NCBI GenBank assembly: GCA_934489915.1
Contig: CAKSSZ010000026.1
Coordinates: forward strand, 1 to 12,891
DNA length: 12,891 nucleotides
Direction of reading: 5' to 3'
Origin: an uncultured Clostridia bacterium
GTDB taxonomy: Bacteria > Bacillota > Clostridia > HGM11514
Both the position numbers and the translations under genes were made by a program. Positions 1 to 9,700 of this stretch are shown here, in pieces. Below the pieces are notes generated by a model. It saw only the letters and a list, made by a program, of their open reading frames with translations, was not told the DNA's origin and ran no database searches. Numbering within the stretch: the stretch's first letter is position 1; each line of letters opens with the position of its first letter.

Positions 1-2096
1 GAATGAACCTCCCGCTTGGAGACCTTGCCGCCCTTCTCCGCCAGTTTTTTATTAAAGCTTTCAAAGCCTTCCCGAAAACCGCATTGGCAAGCGTAAATCT
101 GCTTTCCTGCACTGCCCCGCACCTCTAATTTTTTGTGGCAGTTAGGGCAGCGGGCATTGCTTTGCCGGCTGATATTCTGCCGGTAGCCGCACTCTCGGTT
201 TTTACAAACGTACTGCTTCCCGTGCTTTCCGTTGACCTCTAACAAAAACTCCCCGCATTCCGGGCAGCGATTTTTCGTTAAATTATCATGCCGATAAACT
301 GCGTCACTCTTTGCCACATCCCGCACCAGAGCAGACGCATATTCCCGCATCCGCTGTAAAAACTCCTTTGGATTCGCCTGTCCCCGGCTAATGGCGGTTA
401 ACGTCTGCTCCCATTGCCCCGTCAGCTCCGCAGAACGCAGCTCGGGAGGTACAATCGAAATTAACTGCACTCCCTTAGAGGTAGGAAAAATTTCCTTTCC
501 GTGAAGTTCAATATAATGAACCGCAAACAACTTTTCGATAATATCCGCCCGGGTAGCAGGAGTACCCAGGCCCCCGGTGGTATTGATCGCCTCCCGCATG
601 GCACGGTCGGTCACTGTTTTCCCTGCAAATTCCATTGCGGTCAGCAGGCTGCCTTCGGTATAACGGGGAGGAGGCGGGGTTTTCCCCTTTTTGATCTCCG
701 TCTTAGTCACCAGAAAGCTCTCTCCCATGCTCCATTTCGGAAGGGACTGTGCCGAGTCCTCCCCCTCTTCCTCTTCTTCCTCCAGATCCATGCCATCATA
801 GGCCGCCCGCCAGCCACGGCTCAACACCGTTTTCCCGCGGGCAGTAAACAATTCGCCGCCGCAGTCTGCCTCCACGCTGGTTTGCTCATACAGAAACGGC
901 TCGCTCAAGGCAGCCAGAAAACGCTTTACCACCAGCATATAAATGTGCCGTTCTTCCGCAGAAAATGCAGATAAATCCAGAAACTGCTCCGTGGGAATGA
1001 TGGCATGGTGATCAGATACCTTTGACCCGTCCACCACACGTTTTCCCGGCCGCAGAGGAGTTTTTAACAACTCCTTTGCCAGAGGGAATGCCCCGCCGAT
1101 GGCTTTCAGCCGCTGAGGTAGAGTAGGCACAATATCCTCGCTCAAATATCGGGAATCGGTACGGGGATAGGTCAGCGCCTTATGAGTTTCATAAAGCTGC
1201 TGCATCAAATTCAGCGTCTTTTTTGCCGAGTAGCCGTATTGCTTGTTGGCGTCCCGCTGCAGCTCAGTCAGATCGTAAAGCAGCGGCACGGGCTGCTGCT
1301 TTTTTTGCTTTTTAAGAGCGGTAATCTTCATAGACTTTCCGGCAATTTTCTGTCGGATTTTTTCCAACTTGCCCGGTTCAAATACCCGTCCCAAGCCGCT
1401 TTCCCGATCCTTCCAGGAAAAGCACACCCCGGCGCCTAAAGCGCTTAGGGTTTCAAACTCCCGGGGGACAAACCGCTTGATTTCTTCCTCCCGTGCTACA
1501 ATCATTGCCAAGGTTGGGGTCTGCACCCGACCCGCAGACAGCTGCGCATTATGCTTGCAGGTCAGCGCACGGGTCACATTCAGCCCCACCAGCCAGTCTG
1601 CCTCTGCCCGAGCAGACGCAGAACGGTACAAATTCTCATATTCCTTGCCCGGCCGCAAATGAGCAAAACCCTCCCGGATGGCCTGATCCGTCTGAGAGGA
1701 GATCCAGAGCCGTTTCACCGGCTTTTTACAGCCCGCTTTTTCAATAATCCACCGTGCCACCAGTTCCCCTTCACGGCCGGCGTCCGTGGCGATAATCACC
1801 TCGTCCACCTGGTCGGAGCGGAGCAGCTCCTTTACCACCCGGAACTGCTTTGCTGTGTTTTTAATCACCACCAGCTTCATTTTCTGAGGCAGCATCGGCA
1901 GGGTATCAAAACTCCATTTTTTATATTGCTCTCCGTAAGCCTCCGGATCGGCAAGAGTCACCAAATGCCCAAAGGACCAGGTGACAAAATACCGCTCCCC
2001 TGCCATATATCCGTCCCGCCCCTGCCGGCACCCCAGCACCCGGGCAAGCTCTTTCCCTACGGAGGGTTTTTCCGCAATTACCAATTGTTTTCCCAT
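1..2096 (-). CDS. topB: DNA topoisomerase III (type IA), 3' end cut by window edge
   Basis: Type IA topoisomerase that cuts and passes single DNA strands, used in decatenation and resolving recombination intermediates in the cytoplasm. No stop occurs before base 1, so 698 codons are visible and probably only a few are missing. The start MGKQLVIAEKPSVGKELARVLG and ATDAGREGELVARW (near residues 95-110) form the Toprim domain, with the metal-binding acidic residues. YPRTDSRYL carries the catalytic tyrosine at residue 310. GGLGTPATRADIIEKL is a further family motif. The C-terminus has two four-cysteine zinc-finger-like modules (CPEC...CKNREC near residue 610; CPNC...CQC near 650-670). A run of six glutamates near residue 440 is a local oddity. 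The ATG lies one base after the rhaB stop (TGA-T-ATG) with only a weak AGAAAG upstream, so translational coupling to rhaB is likely. TopB proteins also occur on conjugative elements, but no other mobile-element gene is present here. Confidence 0.95.
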   Translation of the reverse strand, partial: MGKQLVIAEKPSVGKELARVLGCRQGRDGYMAGERYFVTWSFGHLVTLADPEAYGEQYKKWSFDTLPMLPQKMKLVVIKNTAKQFRVVKELLRSDQVDEVIIATDAGREGELVARWIIEKAGCKKPVKRLWISSQTDQAIREGFAHLRPGKEYENLYRSASARAEADWLVGLNVTRALTCKHNAQLSAGRVQTPTLAMIVAREEEIKRFVPREFETLSALGAGVCFSWKDRESGLGRVFEPGKLEKIRQKIAGKSMKITALKKQKKQQPVPLLYDLTELQRDANKQYGYSAKKTLNLMQQLYETHKALTYPRTDSRYLSEDIVPTLPQRLKAIGGAFPLAKELLKTPLRPGKRVVDGSKVSDHHAIIPTEQFLDLSAFSAEERHIYMLVVKRFLAALSEPFLYEQTSVEADCGGELFTARGKTVLSRGWRAAYDGMDLEEEEEEGEDSAQSLPKWSMGESFLVTKTEIKKGKTPPPPRYTEGSLLTAMEFAGKTVTDRAMREAINTTGGLGTPATRADIIEKLFAVHYIELHGKEIFPTSKGVQLISIVPPELRSAELTGQWEQTLTAISRGQANPKEFLQRMREYASALVRDVAKSDAVYRHDNLTKNRCPECGEFLLEVNGKHGKQYVCKNRECGYRQNISRQSNARCPNCHKKLEVRGSAGKQIYACQCGFREGFESFNKKLAEKGGKVSKREVH

Positions 2097-2097
2097 A

Positions 2098-3573
2098 TCA
2101 CACTAAATACTTTCTAAAGATTTCATAAGCGCCGTCCCAATCCAGGGAGTGATCGGCGGTATAGGTGGTTGTATCAAAGGAATCCCGTACCAGCTGCCGT
2201 GCCTCAGCAAGATTTTTCAGCTCACCCAAAGCCATCAGCTGCACCAGATTATTTCCGATTGCCGTAGCCTCCACAGGACCCGTCACCACTTCCCGCTTGG
2301 TTGCGTTGGCGGTAAAGCTGCAAATCAGCTTATCCTTAATGCCGCCGCCCACCATGTGAATCCGGTTGATTTTCTTTCCTTGGATTTCCTCCAGACTTTC
2401 AACCGTGTAACGGTATTTCAGCGCCAGACTCTGAGCAATACAACGAATGATTTCACCCTTGGTCTGGGGTACCTTCTGCCCGGTTTTCTTGCAGAATGCC
2501 GCTACCTTATCAGGCATATTATTGGGCGCTGCAAAGCTCATATCATCCGGATCAATAAAGCATTCAAAGGGAGCTGCTTCCCGTGCAGCCTGCTCCAAAT
2601 CGTTGAAGCTCACCGCTACGCCGTCATCAATTTCCCATTGCCGCTTGCATTCCTGGATCAGCCACAAGCCCATAATATTCTTCATCAGCAGCACTTTGTC
2701 CCCCGTGCCGCCTTCGTTGGTAAAGTTGAGCCGTCTGGTGCGTTCGTTGATGAGGGGCTTGTCAATCTCCGCCCCCATGATCGACCAGGTACCACAGCTG
2801 ATGAAGGCATAATCCTCACCCTCTGTTACCGGTACGCTCACCGCAGCCGATGCTGTATCATGCGACGCCACTGACACCACCGGGATCGCCGGAACGCCCA
2901 ATTCTTTGGAGATTTCCGGCAGCAAGGTACCGATTTTCGTACCCGGCTTTACCACATCCAGATATAAATCAGTAGGCACACCCAGTTTTTTCATCAAATC
3001 TACCGCCCACTTTCCTTCAGAAACGTTGTACATCTGAGAAGTGGTGGAATTGGTATATTCGCTTGCCGTTACCCCGGTAAGGAAATAGTTAAACAAATCG
3101 GGCATCATCAGCAGCTTATCCGCCTTTTCCAAAATAGCGGATCCCTGTCGGCTCATTGCCATCAGCTGATACAGAGTGTTAAACCAGATCAGCTCAATCC
3201 CTGTCTGGCCGAAAATCTCTTCCCGTCCGGCAATCCGGCAGGCCTCGTCTAACATTCCGTCAGTCCGGCTGTCCCGATAATGATAAGGATTGCCCAGCAA
3301 ATTCCCCTGAGCGTCCAGCAAACCAAAGTCCACCCCCCAGGTGTCAATCCCAATGGAAGCAATGTCCCGATGGCCTTGATGTACCGTCTGTACAATCCCC
3401 TGCTTAATTTCATAGAATAAACGCAGCACATCCCAATGCAGGCTGTTCCCGATCTGTACCGGGTTATTGGGGAACCGATGAGTTTCCTCTAATGTCAGCC
3501 GTTTCCCGTCATACTGCCCTAAAATGGCACGGCCGCTGCTTGCGCCAAAGTCAAACGCTAATGTTTTGATCAT
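2098..3573 (-). CDS. rhaB: L-rhamnulokinase (FGGY carbohydrate kinase)
   Basis: Cytoplasmic kinase that phosphorylates L-rhamnulose to L-rhamnulose-1-phosphate, the second step of L-rhamnose catabolism. The protein has 491 residues from this start, the usual RhaB length. Visible FGGY-fold motifs include the N-terminal phosphate loop DFGASSGR (residues 7-14), DTWGVDFGLLD, SHDTASAAVSVP, the second phosphate motif ISCGTWSIMG, NEGGTGDKVLLMKNIMGLW (typical of RhaB) and the adenosine motif MVGGGIKDKL near the C-terminus. An in-frame ATG at 3615 would add 14 residues, but it lies upstream of the predicted transcription start (about 3610) and has no ribosome binding site. The ATG at 3573 has AGGAG ten bases upstream. 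No rhaA, rhaD or rhamnose transporter is in the window. topB follows after one base. L-fuculokinase or another FGGY kinase is possible but fits these motifs less well. Confidence 0.93.
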   Translation of the reverse strand: MIKTLAFDFGASSGRAILGQYDGKRLTLEETHRFPNNPVQIGNSLHWDVLRLFYEIKQGIVQTVHQGHRDIASIGIDTWGVDFGLLDAQGNLLGNPYHYRDSRTDGMLDEACRIAGREEIFGQTGIELIWFNTLYQLMAMSRQGSAILEKADKLLMMPDLFNYFLTGVTASEYTNSTTSQMYNVSEGKWAVDLMKKLGVPTDLYLDVVKPGTKIGTLLPEISKELGVPAIPVVSVASHDTASAAVSVPVTEGEDYAFISCGTWSIMGAEIDKPLINERTRRLNFTNEGGTGDKVLLMKNIMGLWLIQECKRQWEIDDGVAVSFNDLEQAAREAAPFECFIDPDDMSFAAPNNMPDKVAAFCKKTGQKVPQTKGEIIRCIAQSLALKYRYTVESLEEIQGKKINRIHMVGGGIKDKLICSFTANATKREVVTGPVEATAIGNNLVQLMALGELKNLAEARQLVRDSFDTTTYTADHSLDWDGAYEIFRKYLV

Positions 3574-3616
3574 TTTCTTACGACTCCTTTCGGAAGGTTT
3601 TATTTCTTCTTTCATT

Positions 3617-3645
3617 AGTATATCATAAATTCACTCTCTTTTCAA
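3617..3645 (-). promoter_or_regulatory. Sigma-A promoter of the rhaB-topB unit
   Basis: On the minus strand a -35 box TTGAAA (3640-3645) and a -10 box TATACT (3617-3622) are separated by exactly 17 bases. Transcription should start near 3610, giving a leader of about 37 bases before the rhaB ATG at 3573. The close match to consensus suggests strong expression, or control by a repressor rather than strict dependence on an activator. Confidence 0.75.
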
Positions 3646-3656
3646 TGGGAAAATGA

Positions 3657-3679
3657 GAATTCTTCCAAGGAATCTTTCC
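3657..3679 (-). promoter_or_regulatory. Possible regulator-binding direct repeat upstream of rhaB
   Basis: Read on the minus strand, GGAAAGATTC (3679-3670) and GGAAGAATTC (3666-3657) match at 8 of 10 positions and start 13 bases apart. They lie 11 bases upstream of the rhaB -35 box. Direct repeats in this position would suit an AraC-type activator, but the match is short and could be chance. Confidence 0.25.
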
Positions 3680-3699
3680 GGCGCTGTCCCTAGAACGCA

Positions 3700-3748
3700 T
3701 TAAAAAATCCCCCCGCCCGGAAAAATGCCGGGCGGGGGGATTTTTTAA
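3700..3748 (-). terminator. Strong intrinsic terminator after the SLH surface-protein gene
   Basis: A perfect 21-base-pair inverted repeat (arms 3700-3720 and 3728-3748) encloses a 7-base loop. The stem core is a C6-G-C3-G2 block paired with its complement, and it is flanked by A6/T6 runs that supply a U tract on either strand. It begins 18 bases past the stop at 3766. It therefore ends the long minus-strand surface-protein transcript and insulates the rhaB promoter about 55 bases further on. Its symmetry makes it able to work in both directions. Confidence 0.93.
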
Positions 3749-3765
3749 AAGGAGATAGAAGCTTG

Positions 3766-6700
3766 TTATTGTAAAATCCGATATAATACCGCTGTCACCT
3801 GTGCACGGGTGGCTTGTTCCTTGGGTGCAAAGGTGGTATCGGTCAGACCGGAGATAAACCCGGTGCTGACAGCAATGTCTGCATACTCCGCTGCCCAATC
3901 GGAAATCTGATCCCGATCGGTAAATGCGGAAAGCTTGCCGGATTCTGTCTTACCGCCCCGGAACTGGTGCGTCTTTACCACAATCACCGCCATTTCCTCA
4001 CGGGTGATCATATCCTCCGGACGGAACTGGCCTGCATAGCCGGAAATCAGCCCTGCATTTGCCGCTGCGTTCACATAGGGTGCATACCATGCCCCCTCGA
4101 CCACATCGGTAAATCCGGCGGGAACCTCACTTGTCAAATTCAATGATTTTGCCACCAGAGTTGCAAATTCTGCTCTTGTAATCGGACGGTCAGGCTCAAA
4201 GGAGTCTGCTGTTACGCCGCTTACAATCTTTCTTTCATACATTGCCGTAATCTCTTTTTGCGCCCAATGACCGATAATGTCGCCAAAGGGGCTGCTCTTG
4301 GCAGGATCGGGGGTAGAAGGCGCGGTGGGTTTTGTGCCGCCTCCGACAGAACCGCTGCCGGTACCTCCGGAAGGAGGAATGTATCCGCCGCTGCTTTCCG
4401 AATTCCCCGGCGTAGCGGTCGGCTCAGTAGACGGAGAAACGATCAGTTTACCGCCTGTTACCACTTCCTCCCCGCCGGACTGCCAAAGGATTAAATCTCC
4501 GTCCGCAGCCAAATATCCGACGGTTTGACCTGCCAATCCTTCTGCGCTGTCCTCACTCATGCGCTTCACCGGCGTCAGCTGGGCGCCGTTCACCACAAAG
4601 ACCTTTCTGTCGCCCAAGCCCTTCCATACGGTACGCACAGGCTTGGAGAACTGCCCTGCGCCGCCCAGCTTCCATACCAGCTGATTGGTCAGCTCTGTTC
4701 CGGTAGAATTGATCCGTGCGCCCGAAAGTTTAATATCAGCGGGGTTCACAGCTGTACCGGAGGAAAATTCCACCTGATACTCCTGCTCGCCCAGGGTACC
4801 CATCAAAGTCGTTTTCCCGAAAGTACCGTCAACCTTCAGCGTAAAGCCGCCTTCCACATCCCCGGTATGAAGAACTGCGCCCTCCACTCCGCCGGGTAAG
4901 GAATAACTGCCTGTTGCCTGATCCTCTAAAATGAAGGAATCCCGGAAGGAACGGATCGCTTCCTGCAAGCCCTTGATTGCTTGCAGAATTTCATCCGCAT
5001 TCTTCCCTGCCGCATGCTCGGCCGCTGTAATAGCTCCTTGCAGCTCATCTGCATTTTCCTGAGGATAGGTACCGATGGTAGTGCCGATTTTTGCTCCGTC
5101 CTTTAACAGAATCGCCTGATCCAGCCATTCCTGCAGCTTGCCCGGGTCTATCCGGCCAATCTGATCAAAGGGAATTTCCGGGAAGCCTTCCGGATATACA
5201 GACGGATCCAACGTAAAGTCCTCATTGTCATAGTCTGCGAAAATATCCTTGCTCTGATTCAGCAAAATTGTATTGGTCTGCTGATCCTGCCAGCCGTAAA
5301 GCTTTAAGGCGGGGTCATCGCTGTGATAGGTCACACTTTCAGAAACCGATCCCGATCTGGGCTGATTTTTCACATAAAGAATCAGGTTATCCCGCAGGGT
5401 GTTGCTCAGGTTATGAATGGTTTTGGGGTCATCCACATTGCCGAGCCACGGCCACTTCTCCACATACAGCGGGTTATGGCATACCTGCTCTAACAAATCC
5501 CGGTATCCGGTTGGCTCGCTCTTTCCGGTAATGTACTCAATCCACTTGGCATTCTTCCACATATACGCATAGAATACCCAGGGGCAGTCAATATACACAT
5601 TGTTATAAAACGCATTGTTCTGACCGGCATGCACCTTGTTCGCCTGGGCAAAATCCAGCCCCGTGCCGAACACGTTGCCGTATACATCCAGATCCGAGCT
5701 GCCGTCATCGGTGAATACGCCGCAGGGACGCAGCCCTACGTCTGTATCCGCACCCAAATGACTGAAGTGATTGTACCGGATCACATTCCCGTGATCCCGC
5801 CAGTCACGGCCGGTATAAATAGCTCCCATATCCGCAGTGTTAAGCACTGCATGGTGGAACTTGTTATACTCCATCACATTGAGAGACCCCTGGAACCGAA
5901 TGGTCGCATAAGGGCAGTTATAAAACTCGTTGTGATCAATTAAGAAGCCGATGGTATCAACCAGCTGTATTCCCAATCCGTAAGAGGAAAGGAGAGAAAA
6001 ATCGTTGATTTCACAGTTGGTCACATAGCTTTCGCCGGAGGTTAAGGTATCCATATCACCGCTGCCGGTCACCAGCACGCCGCCGGTACCGGTGTGGTGA
6101 ATATGGCAATTCAGCACGCCGTTGTTGGTGCCGCCCTCCAGCAGCACAGCCTTTTCTTCAAAGCTGTTGATGTCGCAGTCAGAGATCATCACATGATCCG
6201 ATCCGCTGATCTGGAAGCCGCTCTTCCGCCCGCCGGTAACCGTCAAGCCTTTAAAAGTAGTATAGGCGGCTCCGCCTGAAATAATCAGATTTTGATCCAG
6301 GCTTGTGGTTCTTAAATCAGCGTCCGTTCCGTCGTCTAAGGGGTACAGGTACATCATACCGGTACTCCGGTCAATGTACCATTCACCCGGCTGATCAATT
6401 TCTTCATATACATTATACGCACGGAAGCGGCGATCCTTCCCGCCTACGATGCCGCCGTAGATGGTGTTGCCCTTTGCTTCCAGGGTATGTGCCGTCTGGT
6501 CAATGTTCATGGAAACATATTCCCCGTACCACTCGGTTCCCCAATAGCCGGAGAAGAAAACATCTCCTAAATTATGCTTCCAGCCATCGATCACCGGGTC
6601 GGTATATTGTACCTTCATTAACCCCTCGCCCTGGCGCCAGTCATTCTTGGGATACCGGGTGCAATAGCCCCGGTTTAAAATATCGCAGCCGGGCCAATCG

Positions 6701-9700
6701 GTAATGCTGTCGCTGTTGGGGTACCGTGCCAGATCCAGCACCTGCCCTTTATACAGGAACATGGGCGCTACATAAGCGTTGCCCTGCAGCGTATACTGTC
6801 CCGGAACGCTCATGCCCAAATCGCTCAAATTCGCAGCAAGCACCTTTCTCTGTGCGTCAGCAGAGCGGAGCTTGTCCTTCATTTCTCCTTCCACCGGCTT
6901 AAACTTGGAATAATCCAGTTCCAAACCGCCGGAAATCGAAACTTCTTCTCCCGGATAAGCCGTATAGGTCACCGGTTTGTCTTCTGTTGCCACATCCTCA
7001 AAATCCAACATAAAGGCTTTTTTCAGATGATAGGTTCCTGCCCGCAGGTAAACGGTGATACCGCCCTTAGGGATCATCTCCGCTCTGCGGTATTTCCGGA
7101 TGGCATCACGGGCGGCCTCTAAAGTGGCAAAGGGTGCGTCCTTCGAGCCGTCATCCTGGTCGTTTCCGTCCAATGCCACATACAGTGCCGCAGGCGCTAC
7201 CGTTGCGCCCTTCTCAACAATTTTCACCGGACGGGAGGAAATCGTAACCCCGCCTAAGGTTACGTCAAACCGCAGATAAGAGCCGACCTGCTCCTGAGTG
7301 GGAGCATAGGTCTTATCGGTGGCGGACGCAATTGCAGTGTAGGTACCGTCCTCCTGGGAGGCGATCATCCATTGATAGGTACTTTGATCCGCATTCTGCC
7401 GCTGTTCCCCAATCCCGGGCATATATTCATAGCTGCCGTTTAAGACAACGCCCGGCTCGGGCTTTCCGATAATTTCTGCACCGTATACATAGGGCGCACT
7501 GTCAATGTTATAAGAAGCATAATCGTCAATCCAAATATAATGGTTCTGATTTTGCGCCGTTGCAAACCGGTCAAATACATTGGCGGTAATCCCGTAGGTT
7601 TTGGTTCCGCCCTCTACCCGGAAGGAGCAATAAAGGGATCCGTTCACATAATAATCATAACCGTCACCGCTGCCGTCGGTAACCAATTGGTTCCAGCCCC
7701 GGTTCATGGTCACGCCTTCCTCGCTCAGACCCATCGCATAAGTTGCCTCCACCGAGCCGCTTTGCTTGGCAATGGAGAATTTTCCGTTTTTAAACTGCAT
7801 AATTGCACGGAAATAGGTTTTTCCGTCCTCACTCAGCAGCCCTTGCGTCCAGAACTGGAAGGTGCGGGAATCAGAGTACCCGTCATAATAGAACCAAAAT
7901 TCACTGATCTCTCCCCCTGCCAATGCACCTTGTCCGGGGAACAGATCGTTCTTTCTCATGTAATGCGTATTTTGAAAATCAGCCGGAACCGTAATATTAT
8001 TAAGGAATAAAGCGCTTCCACCTGCACCGTGCACAGGAGTTTCTACATATTCAAAGGGAGCTTCCAGCTGGAGCTTTTTATCCTGCTCGGAAGTAAGCTT
8101 CTCCGTTTTTTCCCCGTCCGGCGTTTCGTTATACAAATTCTGATTTTTCAGTTCCTGATACACCACTCCCAGCATAGAAGCGCTGTAACCCTCATAGGAA
8201 GCCGTCACCTTTGAAATACCGGGATGGGCGGCAGTCACTGCGCCGCTTCTGTCAACACTCAGCGCACCGGGGTTAGAAGAGGTATAGGTCACGCCCTCTG
8301 TTACAATCTTTGTTGCTCCCTGGCTGTCCACTGCTGTGACAGTAATAGAAGCCGGCTGCCCCACTGCAAAGCCAGTGTGCTCAGAAGAGGCAATTTCAAT
8401 CCGCACCGGCTGGCCGTTGTAAATCAGGCTGCCCGGCTTTTCGCTCACCAGGACGCCTTCGCTTTCAATGGTCACTTCTCCTAAGGTAACAAAAAATTTC
8501 ACATATTTTCCTACCATATCGTCCGTCAGAGTCAAGGTATTCCCCGTCTGACCGTCAATTGCAGTATAGGTACCGTTCTTTTCTCCGCTGATCTTCCAGG
8601 CATAAACGCTGTTGTCCGTTTCCTGATACAATTCCTTGGTACCCGGATCATACGCATAGCTGCCGGAAAGAGTGCTGCCTGAAATAGCTCTCCCGGTAAT
8701 TTTCGCATCGGAAATGGAAGGAGCCTTGGCAGGAATCGCCATTTCATACACCGCATAATCATCCAGCCACAAATAATGATTGGGGTTTGCAGCGCTTGCA
8801 AACCGGTCAAAGGTCAGACCTGTCAATCCGCTTACCTCGTAGCCGGGAGCAGCATACTGGCAATAATGCACACCGTTGACATAATAGGTATACTGCTCGC
8901 CAATTCCTTCGATTACCACCTGGTTCCAGCCCCGCTTCATGGGAATGCCATTGCCGTTATAACCGGTGGCATATCCGGCAGTTACCTCACTGCCCTGGTC
9001 GGTCACAGAAAAACAGCCGTCCCGGAACTGATAAACCGCCCGGAAATAGGTGGTATCCGCTCCCTTTTTAAAATCCCCGTGGGTCCAGAACTGGAAGGTA
9101 CGGGAATCGGCATATCCGTCATAATAGAACCAAAATTCCGTTACCGTATCTCCCGGCATAGCGCCGTTGTCTGCAAAGAAATCGTTCTTTCTCATCCAGT
9201 GTTGATTTTCAAAGGTTTCTTCCACTGTGATATTCCCTAAGTACAAGGATTTGCCCGCATTTCCGTGAGCAATATCGGAAACATACTCATAGGGTGCGTC
9301 CAGCTTCACCTTATTATCCTGGAGGGAAGTCAGTCTTTCGGTATGCTTTCCAAGCTCCTCCTCGTCATAGTTGGTCTGTTTTACCACAGCAGAACCAACC
9401 ACGCCTAACATGGAGGCAACGGCATTGCCTTCCACCGTTGCGGTAATTTGGGCTTTTCCAACCGCTTTGCCGAATGCCTTGCCGTTTTCCACAACAATCA
9501 CTTCCGGATCGGAAGAAGCGAAGCTTACGCCCTCCGTCACCGCCGTCACGGTCTTGTCCGTTCCGGTTACTTCAGTTTTTGTTACAATCAGGCTTGCCTC
9601 GCCCCCCACTGTTACGGGTGCAGACAGAGCAATGTCATAATAGGCTGCGTCCGCAGCAAAGGTGACTGCACCCATGCAGCTGACCAGCATCATAACAAGT

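Noticed and set aside
501..974. Plus-strand open frame of 157 codons
   Set aside because: Also antisense to the topB coding region, with no recognisable motif or ribosome binding site.
1..2096. topB as a sign of an integrative conjugative element
   Set aside because: No relaxase, integrase, coupling protein or attachment repeat is visible, and topB is joined to a metabolic gene. The left flank outside the window could change this.
1551..2117. Plus-strand open frame of 188 codons
   Set aside because: Antisense to topB, whose motifs, catalytic tyrosine and zinc fingers are clear; the translated product has low-complexity, non-protein-like composition.
3573..3615. Longer rhaB start at 3615
   Set aside because: It lies upstream of the predicted transcription start and has no ribosome binding site; the ATG at 3573 has AGGAG and begins the conserved kinase motif at the normal distance.
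3623..3898. Minus-strand open frame of 91 codons across the terminator
   Set aside because: It is in another frame of the SLH coding region and runs through a strong terminator hairpin; no motif or ribosome binding site.
7540..9240. Two similar plus-strand open frames (7540-8010 and 8776-9240) that look like duplicated genes of about 155 codons
   Set aside because: They are antisense to the two LamG-like copies, 1236 bases apart, and resemble each other only because the coding strand is duplicated. They lack ribosome binding sites.
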